Of a stretch of DNA of 64,000 nucleotides, positions 1-15,000 are shown one piece after another. The translations under genes and the position numbers were made by a program. The notes beneath the pieces were generated by a model. It made no database searches and was not told the origin of the DNA. It saw only the letters and a list, made by a program, of their open reading frames with translations. Position 1 is the first letter of the stretch. Every line of letters begins with the position of its first letter. This DNA is from Clytia hemisphaerica (Eukaryota; Cnidaria; Hydrozoa; Leptothecata; Clytiidae), in contig CACVBU010000558.1 in NCBI GenBank assembly GCA_902728285.1, positions 386,599 through 450,598 of the forward strand, written 5' to 3'.

Positions 1-79
1 AACATCTTAAAATTATTTTCAAAAAACGTTTTCTTTTTTTGGATTAAGATGACGTCACAAAGGATGATGAATTTCGTAC

Positions 80-3000
80 CTGAGAGCTTTATTATATTGG
101 TCCATACTTTCACTTGTGTTGCCCGTTTCTTTCAAACAATCTGCGTAGAGTTGATGAAGCGTTGAAGTTTGCTGTGACTCCAATTGTTTTGACAGCCTTG
201 GAAAAAAATGATTAAAATACAATTTTATTTATTTGAAAACTTACCATCCCCCTGGTCTTATTAAGACCCCCCGCTAATTAAATTCGAATAATTCAATATT
301 TTATTACAGTGTAGATAGACTCTAAACTTGTTAAATTTTCCTTTTTGTTTGTATTGGTTCTTATTTTACGTGTTCATTTGATAAAGTTTCTTTTTTTGTT
401 GTCGAAATTGATATCAGTTAAAAAAAATTCTGTTTTAAAATTACCCCCTCTTATTAGACCCCCCCACACTAGAAAATTTTCCTACCCCCTGCTTATTCGG
501 GAGACAAGCGTAACAACTAATTCCGTCTTGGTACCGTCGTTTTTTATAAGTTTCTTGTCACTTTTCCGGAATCTTTCCGCTATTTTTCCAAGGACAACCG
601 CCATGAGATTAGAAAGGATTTGTCTTTAATGGCACGGAAAATCTTGTGTTTACTCACGAAATCGACTAACTTCCGAAGCCCTGGTATTTTTCCACTAGTA
701 AAGTGGCAAAGGAATCTTAGTGCGAAAAAAATAGGAAACTTATCAAAAACGACGGTACAGTTTCTTATGAAATGTATATGATCTTACAATTCAGAAGCCC
801 CTTGAAATTCATCACCCTTCATGAACAGTTCGACCAATTGATAAACTGCTGGTAAATAACTTGGATCGTGTGTCAACGCTTTTTTTAACATCGCTTTGGC
901 CTGAAGTAAAACAAGTGATACTTTTATGGAACTAGCTTGCTGGTTAATCTATATAGAACATTGAACTTTGAATTGAACTCAGAAAGCAGGAAACCCTAAA
1001 CCCCTTGAGTGTTTATCTTTGACCAATGTGACACTCATTAAGTTGTAAAAGCACTGGAAATAAAAATTGACAGACCAAGGATATAATTCTTACAAAGCAT
1101 ATTACTAATGGGCTCTTCCAAAAAATGACCGCACATGGGTGGAGGATATAGTGTCCGGGGGGGGGGGGTAGTGAAAATCTACAAAATTTACCTTTACCTT
1201 TACCTTTTAATTTACCTCCGGGGGTAAACTTGCCCTGTTTGAGGGGGTAATTTTGGGGTAATTTTGCTCTGTTTGAGGGTAATTTTGATTTTCCATGGGG
1301 TCAACTAATGCTTGTCCGAGGGGGGGGGTTAGACTTGCTGTCCGGGGGGTAAATTTCCAAAAAATATTATATCCTCCACGCCCCATATTCTGGAAAAGCC
1401 CAATCATAGTTAACGCTCTCTAATTTGACGTTCTACTATTCGTTACGTTCCCTTATTCGATAAAAGTCCACTCTCCCTTAAAATGGAATTAGAGAACATT
1501 GGCTGTAATAGACCTTTTCGCCTTTGCGTCCGCCATATTGAATTGTATGCAAAAATACAGGAACGAAAATGCCGTGGTTGGATTTAGTTGGAATGTATGC
1601 AAAACATATGCAAGTTTACACAAAGATTAAAAAGACAACAAAGCATCTTATAAATAAATATTATAATCATTAGAACAATAAAAGATGGAATTCTTAATCC
1701 AAAAGGAAATATTTACAGAACAACAAAAGCCTTTTAGGAATTTGTTCTTAAAGACATTGCATATCTGTTTTCATGCCATTAAGAAATTCCACGAAGACGG
1801 AGTACACACATCAAACTTTCAAAACAAAACTGAAAGCAGTAATTATGACGTCACACTTTATCTATTCCCAGGAGAATAATTTGCCGTCAGCCGAATAAGG
1901 ATTGTTTTTTACCTTCGCGGGTGATTTTTCAGTTTGAGATTCTGTCTAATGTTATGGTCTTTTGAAGTGCTTGTTCTAAGAGATGAGTGAATATAATTGT
2001 TTTTAGTTTTCAAGAGAAGCAAATTTAATCTTTCTTCTACAAGATTACACTTTAATATAATTCCAATTATGCATGTAAGTTTTTATTTAATACTTTCTTT
2101 TTGCATATGTTTTGCATACTTTCTAAGGGAATTTCACCACGGCAATTCGGCAACCATAATTTTTGCATACAATTCAATATGGCGGACGCAAAGGCGAAAA
2201 GGTCTATTGAATCTTACAAGACTTTGGAAAGGATTCAATTTAATAAACATATCATAAAAAAACCATCTCATAAGAATAATAGACTTTAAACACGAGGGTT
2301 TCAGGTCATCAAGTATTGCACAAGAAAGGGGTTTGCTCACTCTGGATTTTGCGAATAATATGAAAGAGCCCCCCACCCCCGCGGATCATCAATTCACGCA
2401 ATCGCGCAATTTTTTCCCAAATTCACACATTCACATAATATTTTTTCGAAATTTGCACAATTCACGCAAAACTTTCCAATTCACGCATTCACGCAGATTT
2501 TTAAAAATTTTCAAGTGCATTCACGCAAGTATAAAAACCCATTCATCAGATGAGGGCATCAGATTCCTACACGTTTGACGGTTTAATGAGAATCACGAGT
2601 CACTGCAAAAATACTTACTTTTTCTTGTAGATTTGCGTCTGTACTGTAAACTTTTGCACATAACTGAAACATCAAATAAAATGAGATTGTTAAAATTCGA
2701 AATCATTGCATACAACAGAGACTACAATAAAGTTGAGATTAGGACTACCTTTACTTGAATATGGGACCTCTCCCCCCCCCCTTTAATATACTTCCAACAT
2801 TTTTGAAGCCTTCGGATGTTCTTAACTTTTTGGGTTTCACAAATGTTCCTAAAATGTTCTTATTTTCACCATTTTGTATGGGTGTTTTTGAGTCCACAAA
2901 GCCTTAAAATAAAATGTTCTTAACTTGTTCTTGCATCGAAACCTTGTGTTCTTATATAAGTTGTTCTTATAAGAAAAACGTGTAAGAAAAATATAAAAAA

Positions 3001-6000
3001 CCTACAATCTAGGTCAAAAAGTTGTAGACTTTTAAAAATCAATGAAAAAGGTTCGAGTTAGTCAGAGAATTTGGCGAGATACACCTACACACCCCTTCGC
3101 AAAATTGTGTCGCGATTATAAACTTTTTGTTTGAAAAATATTTATATCTTCAACATTATTTGTCTTTTGGCGTGATTTAGAGAAGTCTTAAAAGTCATTA
3201 AGCGTAAAAAAATTGCTTTGTAAAGATTTCCAAGTCAATCAAAATATACGAGCACAGAACGCTGCTCTAGATCCCTCTTGGCGACTTAACCCGTTACTGA
3301 AGCCATCACCATCATGAAAATCGGAAAGATTGGATCCAGCAGACGGACTTTCGTCGCCCGGTTTACAGGGCTAGGTCTAAGTAAATTTTCGAAACATATT
3401 TTTACCCATATATCGTTTTATCTTTACTTTGGCTGGTACCTGAAGAAGCTGGGTCAACTCAATATTGAATTTGGGTAATTTTTTGCAAAGTATGTAGAAA
3501 TTTTGTTCAGAACTGAAGGTTCAAAATTAATTCTCCCTTCAAAATTTTTGAAAACATTCATTTTACCAGATTCGACCAAAGTCGGATGACTTTTCAGAGT
3601 TGACTTGTGCACTCGTGACCCTCTGGTGTTAAAAAGATCAATCTTACTGCCAGTGTGCGTGCATTAGGTCCAATCGTTTTATGGGCATTTCGTGCAATGT
3701 TCATAGCCTCTTTGTTTCTTTTCAGCGATGTGTGACACTCAACCAAGCCTAAATTTAAAAATACAAGAAAATCATATAGAAGGAAGAAAAGCATTCTGGG
3801 TCGCGATTTGGTTTATGTTTTGAAAATAAAACGGTGACCGAACTTACGAATATATAAGTCACGAAACATACATGTTTTTTTCATAAGAAAGTGTATGCCC
3901 CTTGGTCAGGCTGATGTATGCTTAAGTTTTCAAAGCATCCAGGCATAGTTTATGCTTATTAAATGCTTAAGAATCATGCTTATGATTCACCCCGAGCCAA
4001 GTCTTTAATGAAATTTCAAAAATTTGTAAAAATTTGCTCAGATTTTGGGAGCAGTAGAATGTAGCTAGCCGTGGAATGTCTTATTTCTTACTTGACCTTT
4101 ACCAAACCTTTTTAAACAGATAAAAATGAACACTTGAAAAATATTTTAGACTGACATATATGCTCATGTTATGCTTAGGAATTTGCAAATCTTATTATGC
4201 TTGCTTATAAGCGTTATGCTTATAAAAAAAACATGTAGGTTAAAACATTTTAAAAGCAACATATCATGAAAACCATTCAGAGTCCAGGAAATCCATTTTC
4301 CCAATAGAAAATGTCTGACGTAACAATTCGAATCATAGAGGTTTCGAATTACAGATAGTTGAATGAATCCACCTTCATAACATTCCAATTGATTTGGTGC
4401 TAAACGAATTGCTTCACGAAAATGGATGATTGATTCTTGGTGTTTGTTCAAAGATTTCAATAATGACGCTGTAAAGGAACATCCCGAAAACGTTATTTTG
4501 TAATGATAGTAGTAGTATAAATTTTCCTTCTTCGTAGACGTAAAATCGAATTTTAACACAACTTTAAATTCTTAATACAGTTGACTCACTCACTAATTCG
4601 ATCTTAAAAGGGAAACATATAATTAGTTCGAATAATAGAGGGACTCGAATAATAGTCTTTTCCCTTGATGGAGACTGAAATTCAGTTTGAATTATAAAAA
4701 GATTCGAATAATAGAGAAGTTCGAATTAGATAGAGAAAGCTGTATTTTATTGAATTTTGCTAAACTTTAGAACATAAATGCTTCTTTTCAAGGCCCATCT
4801 GAAATGGAAGAAGTGTTAGACACTTATGAATATCCAGGACATAAGCCGTTCTTTTCAGAGTTTTACATTTGATGCATGGATGTATTTAAGGTGAAGAATA
4901 AGTAGTGCCCTAATCGAAAATAGTAAAATCTTTAGGTCACGTTGGCACAGTAGTCTAATGACTGTGTCACCAAGCAAGCGGCAAAGATTCGATTCCTGAA
5001 GGTCACATATGTCATCTAACCTTCTTCACTATACATACAGTTCCTGACTAGAGAAAACTCAGCTCTCTATCCGTATTTAGTCGGCGAATCTGTTTTACTT
5101 AAAGCACTTTAGCAATACACCTTTTCGACCGTAGTCGCATGGTCAGGCGTGGGCCACTTTATTATTTAATTATCCCCTAAACTCGACCCAATTACACCTT
5201 TTTCTATAGTCTATAGGTGCGAAAGAGTGGTAAGACGGACGAAAAATGCCCGCGCGGCAATTGGCGGCTACGGTTGAAAAGGTGTATTAGTGGGTTTATG
5301 TCAACCAGGTTGCGCTGTATCATAGCTTCAGCACAAGTGGATCATTATAAGACTTGCTATAAAAATTCCAACACTTACTATAAAAACCCCAACCCGGACC
5401 AGAGGATTACTATAAGAAAGTTAGCTTCTCCGTCAAGATTTTTTCCACATGTAGATACGTAAAATTTTACTTCAGACCTTTTTCAAGAGTGGGAAATTTA
5501 CCTAAGCTTACGTAATGTTTTCAGGCCGCCTAAAGCGAAGTTTGCTTACCTTCCAACACTACATAAGGTTATGGAAATTCCCAACTCCTGTAGTCTGAAG
5601 TAAAATTTTACGTACATGTGAAAAAGGCTTTACGGAAAGGGCTAATTGATTGATTACCTTTCAGTGTTAAAGCTTCTACGTTTGATGTGTCTGTAGTGTG
5701 AGCCTGTAGGTGGTGAGAAAATCATAATATAAATCATTTTCAGCGTTAGAACAATTAAGCTTTATTAACGTATTCTTTAGAATTAAACTATTCTCAAATT
5801 AAAAGAAAAAGAGTGTGTCTCATTATAACCAATATAACTAACTAATTAATCAAGTATTTGACACGAGAAAAATGAGTTTCTTCGGGTCAAATATCGCGAG
5901 GATAAAAGTAAATAACTTGGGACTTTTATCCGAGCTTTTTTTCTGAAATTGAGCCTTTTGAGGGATAAAGACCGGGATTTTTCGGTATTTTTCCTTTTTA

Positions 6001-9000
6001 TGTAACTCTTAGAGGACTGGAAGTAGATTTTAAGGTTTGCTACCCTTAGCAGAATCTTAAGATCCGAAAAGTTTCAGTGAATGATAAGTTAAGGTTATGG
6101 TTATACCTTTTGTGCGAAATATATAGCACGTGCTTTTTGGTTTGCGCATGAGCAGTAGTAAGACATGGCAACCCAGGGCTCAGTTTTGATTTGAGTGACA
6201 TCTGAAAGTTCCTGAGCCAAACTAAAAATTATAAAAATCATCTTTGAAAATATTGATCTAGAACAGAGTGGAAACATGATATAAATCTGCAGTAGAGACA
6301 AAATAGGCTATAATTTTGGATAGCATTTGAAATGAATAGCGGTTTTGTTTGTTGAAATTATAGGTATTTAAGAGTGGAATATTATGAAAGAGAAAAGAAA
6401 CAAAACAGTCTGAAAATGAAGATTGAAAATGAAAGAGAAAAAAATCAATTTCTTCAATAACTGAGGTTTGATTATCATTTTCATAAGAGTGATTCATTGA
6501 TCTTAGAACAACACAAATGTGAGAAAATTTTTGAAAACGAAAAATCAGAACCCTTTTTCAACTCAACCAGGCAAAAATTTCAAACTGTATTTTTTGACTG
6601 AATAAATATCTTTTTTTGCTTTTATGACATGCTAAGATCTAAAAATGAAGATCGTAACACTGTTTTACAAGAAGTTGATTTTGATTCCATTTTTATTTTT
6701 ATTTTTTATTTTTAAATAATTATTTCACTCCAGAATATATTTCTAACGGGCACAAAACCGCTATCTATTTGAATTCTATCAAGAGTTACAGCCTTTCCCC
6801 GCTGCAGATTATATGGAGACATACTTTAAACATTTTTTTATTCTTTTTAGAGGAGAAATAGTTATTCTGTAAGTATTCAGCAAACTTAAAATTTTTTTAA
6901 TGTCAAAAGATTTTACGTACATGTCAATTGAGTGTGGTCCCGAGCCAGATATCTTATTAAGTAGTGATTAAATTAAAAGTTACGTCAAAAAAACAAAAGT
7001 AAAATAAATATGTCAAGAATGTATGATCTCGGAAAATGGCAGTGATTTTTGGTTTTTCTTACATTTCTAATTCAGCTTTTTGTCCTTGGTCAGCTAAAAT
7101 GTGTGCGTAAATATCCATGCCACGTAAATTGGTCTTGTCTAGGGCTCGTAACTGAAAAGAAAACATAACAGTGATTTATGCTGATTTAAATTTGACTTTT
7201 AGCGGACAAATTTCTGGAAACGAAATCTTTTTACAACCAAATACTAGTGACAAAAAGGAGCTTGGCTTTCCTTATAACAGATACAGTGATTATATTCCTT
7301 CACACCCTAGAAGGCTAACTGCTTAGAGATTTCTCAAAAATGTGTGTCCAGTTTTAAATGGACTACTTTAGCCGTACAAACTTTCACGGGCAGAAACTTT
7401 CGCGAGGGTGAAAATTCGCGAAATTTACGACATTTTTACTTTCGCGAATTTGAAAAAAAGATCTTTTTTGTGAGCATAAACTTTCGCGAATGAGGTATAT
7501 TTTTAGTAGAAAATTCAAGTTTTCGGTGCATAAAACTAGTGTTTTGATCGTTCAAATGTACTCAAACCACAATTGATGGACTTTTGCATAATTTCTAAAC
7601 AAAATTTTATACTTGTTACCATCAAACAGGAATATTTGAGTAAACTATATTTTCAGATTTTTTTTCGCATGCATAAACTTTCGCGGATTGCTCTTTCAAG
7701 ATAATTCAAAAACATTTACTTTCGCGAAAAGGGCTAAAATTCACAAAAGTCGTGAAAGTTTGTACGCCTAAAGTAGTCCACAATTTTGTTATATGTTTTG
7801 CATTAGATTTTCAAACGATTCAATTACAAAGAATTTGATGAGCAGTCTGTAAAGCTGAACACATACTTCACATCATACGGGATAATTCCCCGAACAAGTA
7901 AAAAAGTTAGAGATAAATCTTCTTTTCCTTGAAATGTTCTAGGGCTGGTGAATAATAGGAAGGACCGAAGGCAGAAATGAGAAGATCCCCATATTCAGTG
8001 TTTCCTTTACCTAGATATAAGACCAAAAAGCTATCCCTTAAACTTCCCCGTAACCATATCCAGGGTTTAATAGAATCGTCAGGTTCTGATTTATCCAATC
8101 TCCGGGGAAAGATGGATGAAACTCTATGTTGTGAACCTTGGAGGCAGTTTCTCGGTCCCGGCCAAGCTAAATTACTTGGTCGGAGTTTCTTTTAAACTGT
8201 TACCCTAATGGTAACACTACTCCACAGTGGTGTAATGTATCGAGAACACTAGATCTACATTTCCTTGAACATTTTTGATGTAGCGCCGTTTATCGTTGGA
8301 CAGAATTTTAACACTACAATGGCATTCTTCGCAGGTACCACTCTGAAAAAAAACTCCGTTTAAAGATGACGGATATACGTAAGTCCAGGGTTTGTAAAAG
8401 TCAGTGATCAATATAGATCAGCATGTCAACTCACCTTGCTAAAATGCGTTGAAGCAGTTTGTTTTTCACCTATCCGATAATAAGATTCGCCCAGTTTGCT
8501 CAATAAATTGATGTTTTCTTTCAAGTGCTAAAATGGAGATGAGGAAGACTTAGTAGTTGTAAATTTTATTTCTCTTTTGGTTATATTAATGAGCTACGAC
8601 TATGTTTTGTTTCTCCTGGTAGCTCGGGTTTGTAACTTGATTTTAATGAAATTAATCCTTACTTTCTAGACGGAAAACGTACAATTGATTCTCACTAATC
8701 CGATCTCGAAAGAGAAACATAATTAGTTCGTAATAATAGAGGGATTCGAATAATAGAAAGTATTTTATGAGCGTTTCTCCTTGGGTGACACTGAGATTCA
8801 GTTCGAATTATAGAAAGATTAGAATAATAGAAGTTCGAATTAGCGAGAGTTAACTGTATCTTTAGCCTGGAGAACTTTAAACATTGGTTGTCGCAAACTT
8901 AACGTGATATCAGCGAGTTTATGTATCGGAGGATATCGAGGGCGATGGTAAGTGAAGTCGACCTAAAACAAAGTCAATACTTGGTGAACGACGCTATATT

Positions 9001-12000
9001 GCTCACCTAAACAGACGACGTTATTTCGGTGTTTTTACCGTCGTCGGACAACGTGGACGGCATGTCAACTTTGCTTTATACCGTCTCCTTCGATTTATCT
9101 CGAACACATAAACTCGCTGATAAACTTCTACAGTGCAGTAGCACATTAAATATATAGTGCCTTGGAGTTTTTGGTGATTTTATTGCGAATTTTTAAATAC
9201 CATGATAAAGTACCTGTGATTCCAAAGATTTATACACTTGGATGGCTTCTAAAAAGTGGAAAAACAGAAAATCTTGTTCAAGTCATTCATTCTTAATACA
9301 CCTAGCACATCTTTTTAAAACTTCGATCAAAATGGCGGATATAACTCAGTCCCGGATTATAAAGGTCAGTGCTATCAACCATTACACGTTTTCTTATAAA
9401 GAACATAGAGGTATAAAGAAAGACAGGAGATGAATTTGTCGGTAATTGGTCGTTAAAGTCTTTTGATTTCTTTTATGTAATAAATCAAAAGAAATTCTAG
9501 GCTCGCCCGACGAAATACGACTTTTTAGTAGAACTCAAGTCTGTTCTGAACATTCTCACTATCAGCATCGAAGATTTCTAGCCTTCTAATATACGAGAAT
9601 AAAATAAAATTTAGCTCCACGAAATAAGTTTGCATTCAATTTTGGCATCCATTAAATTTTGTTTTGAAAAGATATTTTCTCTAGCCAGAAAATAAAAAGT
9701 TCTTTATAAGCACACACAATTTCAGACCCAATTTGTAGACAAAAAGTCGCTGGAGAATTTTGGAGGAAAGTATTAAGCAATATGGTTCACCTTGAAGAAA
9801 ATGTTGATCGAAAAATCTTGTCATTTGATGAAGGATTGCAAAGTTTACAGGCCCTTTTTTAGTCCAAATATTTTCTTACACCAATGTCAGAAACAATGAA
9901 TCTCGTCTCATCTTATTTCCAACACTTTTTTTATTTTTATTTATTAATTGTCTTTCAGGCTCTTCCATATTTTACAATGGCTATTCGTCCTATGTAAAAA
10001 TAATCATATTTAAATAAAAAGATAATTATATTCTATGGAAAAAATATGCTGTAGTAGAAACAAAACACACAAAAAAAACAACTCAAGAATACTGACAGAG
10101 CTCATAAAATTGCAGATTGTAAAACCGTAAAACTGTAGAAACAAAACACAAAACAAAACTCAAGGATACTGACAGAGCTCGCAAAATTGCAGAAAAAAAA
10201 AACAGAAAGTATAGCTTGACAGTGTTGTAGTGGTAGATTAGGAAAAGTTCGGTTGAGTTGTAATAGTATTGAATTGGCTAATCCTGCGAAAATTGCAGGG
10301 TTGATCAGACCACCAGACTAAAATATCAAGTAAATATTGTAAGGTAAATATTAATAATATAACCACTAGACCTCATGGTCATAGAATCTACAATATATTG
10401 GCTTGAAATAGGATAAAACTGGCACGACCCGAAAAACGTTGCTAAGACTTGAACATGATGAGAAATTGTAGAGTTGAATACTGCTAACTCGAACGAAGAA
10501 AACTATAAGATTAAGTAATGTATAGATTGCTGTTAGGTTACCGATTGTAGAAAAAAAAAATTAGATATAACGTGTATAAAATATTGCCAGACTACGATCT
10601 AATAAATACTTTTTTTAAATATTGCGAAATTTTTTGTGATCAGGTTCTTCCCTGATCGCTTTTGGAATATCATTCAAAAGGCGACTTGCCTTGCCAACAA
10701 ATAATTTTTCCGATACATTAGTCTCGTATTTAGATTCAACTTCCTCAACATTACGAGTATTACGTCCAGCGACTCTTAATTTAAAACCTTTTAAGTACGA
10801 TGGAAACTCATCCTGGTGAATCGATTTGTGTGCGAGTTTCAAAGTTCCAAAATTAATTTGCTGCTGGATCGGTAACCAACCAAGCTGTACTACATCCTCG
10901 ATTGTAGAATATCTCAGCGTCACAAAAGCTGCAATTCTGCATAGCAGTTTATCAAGTTTTTTCAACTGGATTTGTGGCAGTTTCCAGAACAATGAACAAC
11001 AGTAGTGTAACTTCGATATAAGAAGGGCTTCGGCCAGTTGCTTCCGCAGACGAAAAGTTGCTGTACGACGAAGATAGCGTAGCACGTATAATTTTGCGTA
11101 AACTGATTGACAGAGTTTATCGATATGAGTTTGCCAATTTAGATTTTGATCAAATTGGATGCCAAGAAGTTTATAAACGGTAACTCGTTCTATCAGTTGG
11201 TCTGTGTGATAGAAATGAAAGGTTGCGTGATCGGGGTTCATGAAATCGTGAAGGTTTGACATTCTCAGTGTTGACAGTAGCATGATTTTGGTTTTTTTGT
11301 TATTAAACGCCAGATTATTAGTGCTTGACCATTCTCTAAGTTGGTTTAAACGATGTGTTAAGTTGACGATTGAAGCTGGGAGGTTTACTGTCTTACAGTG
11401 TTCATAGATAGTAGTGTCGTCTGCATATTGGTTTTTACTCCCACCATCAACATTATCTTGTAGGTCGACGGTATAAAGGTTGAATAGAATTGGTCCAAGT
11501 ATAGAGCCTTGAGGTACCCCAAACGATACAGTTCCGTAGTCAGATTTTTTGTCGTCAATCTGGACGAATTGGCGACGATTACATAAGTACGAAAGCATAA
11601 GCATGGCAGCACTGTTCGAAAAGCCTATCTTTCGTAGTTTTACCAGTAGCGTTTTGTAATCGACGGTATCGAAGGCTTTGGAATAATCAAGAAAGGCGGC
11701 TAGTGTGACTTCGCTTTTGTTCATCGCACCAATGATGTCGTCTCGTATCTTCATTAGGAGCGTTTCGGTAGAGTGACGCTTGCGGAAACCAGACATGGTT
11801 TGTTGATATATCTGGTTTCTTTCGATGTACTCAACGATCTGCTTTGCCATTAAACGTTCGTAAAGTTTTGATAAGATAGGCAAAACAGTGACGGGTCTGA
11901 ATTGGTCAGGAGTGACGGACTGTTCAGTTTTTGGAATCGGTGTTACTTTACCGATTTTCCATTGCTGATGGAAAGTGGTTTGAGCGATCCCTGTGTTTAT

Positions 12001-15000
12001 GATGTGAGTTAGTGGTGACGCTAGATGGTCGGCGATAGGTTTGATCAGCGATACTGGTAGATTGTCATACCCGGCAGAGCAGTCACTTCGAAGATTCTTT
12101 ATCTCTTTGACAACTTGATCATAAGTGACGGGTTGAAACTCAAATTCCTGATCAACCTCAGTGACGAAATTTCGAAGAGATGTTGGATTTCTTCAGTGGA
12201 AGTTGGTTGCGATCCAAGGATTCTTGGTGCCGTGGATAGGTAGTGTGCATTTAGTACGGATGGTTGGATATTTATCACACTTTTTGTTGGATTGAGAATT
12301 CGATGAATCAGCCTCCAGATTTCTTTTGTTTTTTTCGATGAAAGAAGTCTGCGGTAGAAAGTCTTTTTAGTGTGTTTTATCTTTCTTTTTAATGCATTGC
12401 GAGCGTCACGAAATTCGTTCCAGTCGGAGTCTGATTGAGTTCGATGAGCAGCGATGCGCTTCTCGTGGCAGCTTTGCTGTAGATCGTTGATTTGTAAGTC
12501 TTTCATCCAGGGTGCTTGCGGACGAGTGACTTTGATTCTTTTTAAGGGTGCGTGGCGTTCGACGCACTCAAAGAGTAGATGATTGAGTGTGCTTAGACTA
12601 TCATCTGTACAATCGGTTGCATAAACGAGATTGAACGGTAGGCTGGAAGCATCAGCTACGTATGTAGGTAAGTTGAAGTTTCTTATGTCACGTATTACTT
12701 TGTACCGTGGTTCGAATCGGGCGACACGAGTGTTCAAGCAGGTAAACACGGCATCATGATCACTGATTTCTGGTGTTGGTAGAACTTCGCAGAATTTGAC
12801 TTTGCATGACGAGTTGGTCGAAATGTGGTCAATGAGCGACACTCCTTTACGTGATGGAGATTTGACATGCTGGGTGAGGTCGAACGAACGAAGGGTTTCG
12901 AGATACGAATCTTTTATTTGAGAGTTCGATAATAGATCGATATTAAAATCACCCGTTATTACTACGTTTCCCGTCCAGTCAAGAATAGCTGTTCCAACGA
13001 TTCTGTCGAAGCTTTCAAGCCAATCCGCTTTTTCTTGGTTCGTGAAGTTCGGTTGATACGCAACATTGAGGAGTAGTTTAGAATGTTTGTTTTTTCCTTC
13101 AATTTCAACCCATAGATGTTCGAGGGCTGGGTTGATGTTGGTGATATCTTTGCGTATTTTGTGCTTGATGTCATCTTTGATGTATATGCCGACACCGCCA
13201 CCACGCCTGTTGTCTCGGTTATGATAATAAAGTTTGTAACCTTCAATTTTAACATAATCAAGCAAGAAAGGATTGTCTTTTAGCCAGGTTTCGGTGAGTG
13301 TTACCGCATCGAATTTGTATTTATTAACAAAGAGCACAAATTCATCGAACGTGGATACCATGGACTGTGTATTGATGTGAGCGATGCAAAACAAATGTCT
13401 ATTTTCATTGAGTTTTTCGAATTGTAGATCTTGGAATTGTTCTTGTTGGATCTCTTGATCAATAAGCGAAAGATCTCGTACGTTGCAGAATGGTAATACA
13501 GATGGTAAGCATTGGGAACACATCCAACCAGTGATTGTCGAATTGCGCTTCGGGTCGACGCATCGTTAACTTAAGTTAGCCAATAAGATTTCACCTATCA
13601 ACAAAAGAGCTCATTAAAAATGCACGATATATGAGATTATGAGCATGCATACCTCGTAATTTTTTTAATCGTAGGGCGAGCATGGTTACAATAGCATACT
13701 TCTCCTGTTTCTTTATACCTCCATGTAAAGAACATGCATAATTTTTGAAGCCTTTGGATGTTCTTAACTTTTTGAGTTCGAAGCTTAAAAATGTTTTTAA
13801 TATGTTCTTATTCTCACCATTTTGAGAGTATTTTGATCCATTTTCCTAAGAAATTATGTGTTTCAGATTCCTCAAAGCCTTAAAATGTTCTCAACTTGTT
13901 CTTAATGTTTTGGCCAACGAAGCTTTATGTTCTTATATAGTTTGCTCTTATAAAACGTAGTAAATTGATTGAAATGGTTGTTTCCGGGAAAAGTAGGACT
14001 TACTAGAGTATTTACATACAGCAGAGAAAGAAAATCCCTTTACATATTGAAGAAGCCTGCAAAAGAAAATGAAAGAAATCTGTTTATAATAAGAAAAAAC
14101 CAACCGAAGATGAAAAACATAAATGAAATAATTAAAGAACAATTTGTGAGTGGTTGAAGTTGAATTCATGGGTTTTGAAAAATAGACTAACAAAATAGTA
14201 ATTGTGCTAAAAACGGTCAAAATCTTCAAAAACTTTCATAATATAACAAGGAGTATAGCCTGTACCAAACTCTTCTTCACTGACTGAAAAGATAACGTGA
14301 AGTTCGAAACACGGCAAATTTTTCAAAAATGTAAAAAACGCCCGTGGGCGAGGTGGTACAGGCTAATACCAGTACAGTTTCAGTTTCTTCTGCGTTCTGT
14401 TCAAACACTTCAAACGATGTAAAAAACTTTTTAAATGCTGCATACCAGTCAGGCATTTTTGTTTTTGTGGTTGTCATGAGTGAAATGACTTCTTGTAAAG
14501 ATACACCAAGTTTTAATAAACATTCTACTGCTTCCAATGCTAGCGGTGATGCTCTGAAAAATAAATTTTTTGAATTTTTACTGTTTTAAATTTTCCCAGT
14601 ACACTTTCCCGGTACTAAGATCAGGGGGGTCTCGGTACTAAAATCTCAGTCCCCGTGATGTGTAGTAGACCAGCGGCCGAGGTAGTGAATTGTGTCATTT
14701 CGTAGGGTACCCCTTAGATCAGGGCAAATTTTTGATATTATGCTCCTAATAGGGTGTAGAATTGAAAATAAATTAGCCCTTCGAATCTCCTGCAGTTTTC
14801 GAGTGAATCGATTTTTAGTTTTCGATATCTAGATCTCGAGATTATTTTGGTTTAAACATTGAAAATTATCGAATTTTTTTTGCTGAGTCAGCAGTTTTTC
14901 AGCATATTTACCCACCTTAAAAATGAAGTATCTCAAGATCTAGACATCGAAAGTTAAGAAACCATACCATTTTCGGATACTACTAATTCAGGGCTATCCA

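Larger units (their letters stand above)
9922..13565 (-). mobile_element. Non-LTR retrotransposon (LINE), endonuclease + reverse transcriptase, decayed
   Basis: An APE-type LINE lying in the ANAPC7 intron between exons 7 and 8, in the same orientation as the gene. In element order it has a WMCSQC zinc-knuckle-like start (13523 region), an endonuclease, an RT and a 3' end rich in AATAAA-like A/T sequence near 9922-9960. The 5' part seems truncated near 13565, because the zinc-motif region is cut short. One frameshift separates endonuclease and RT. Clade is probably within the CR1/Jockey group, but no tree was made. Confidence 0.85.
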
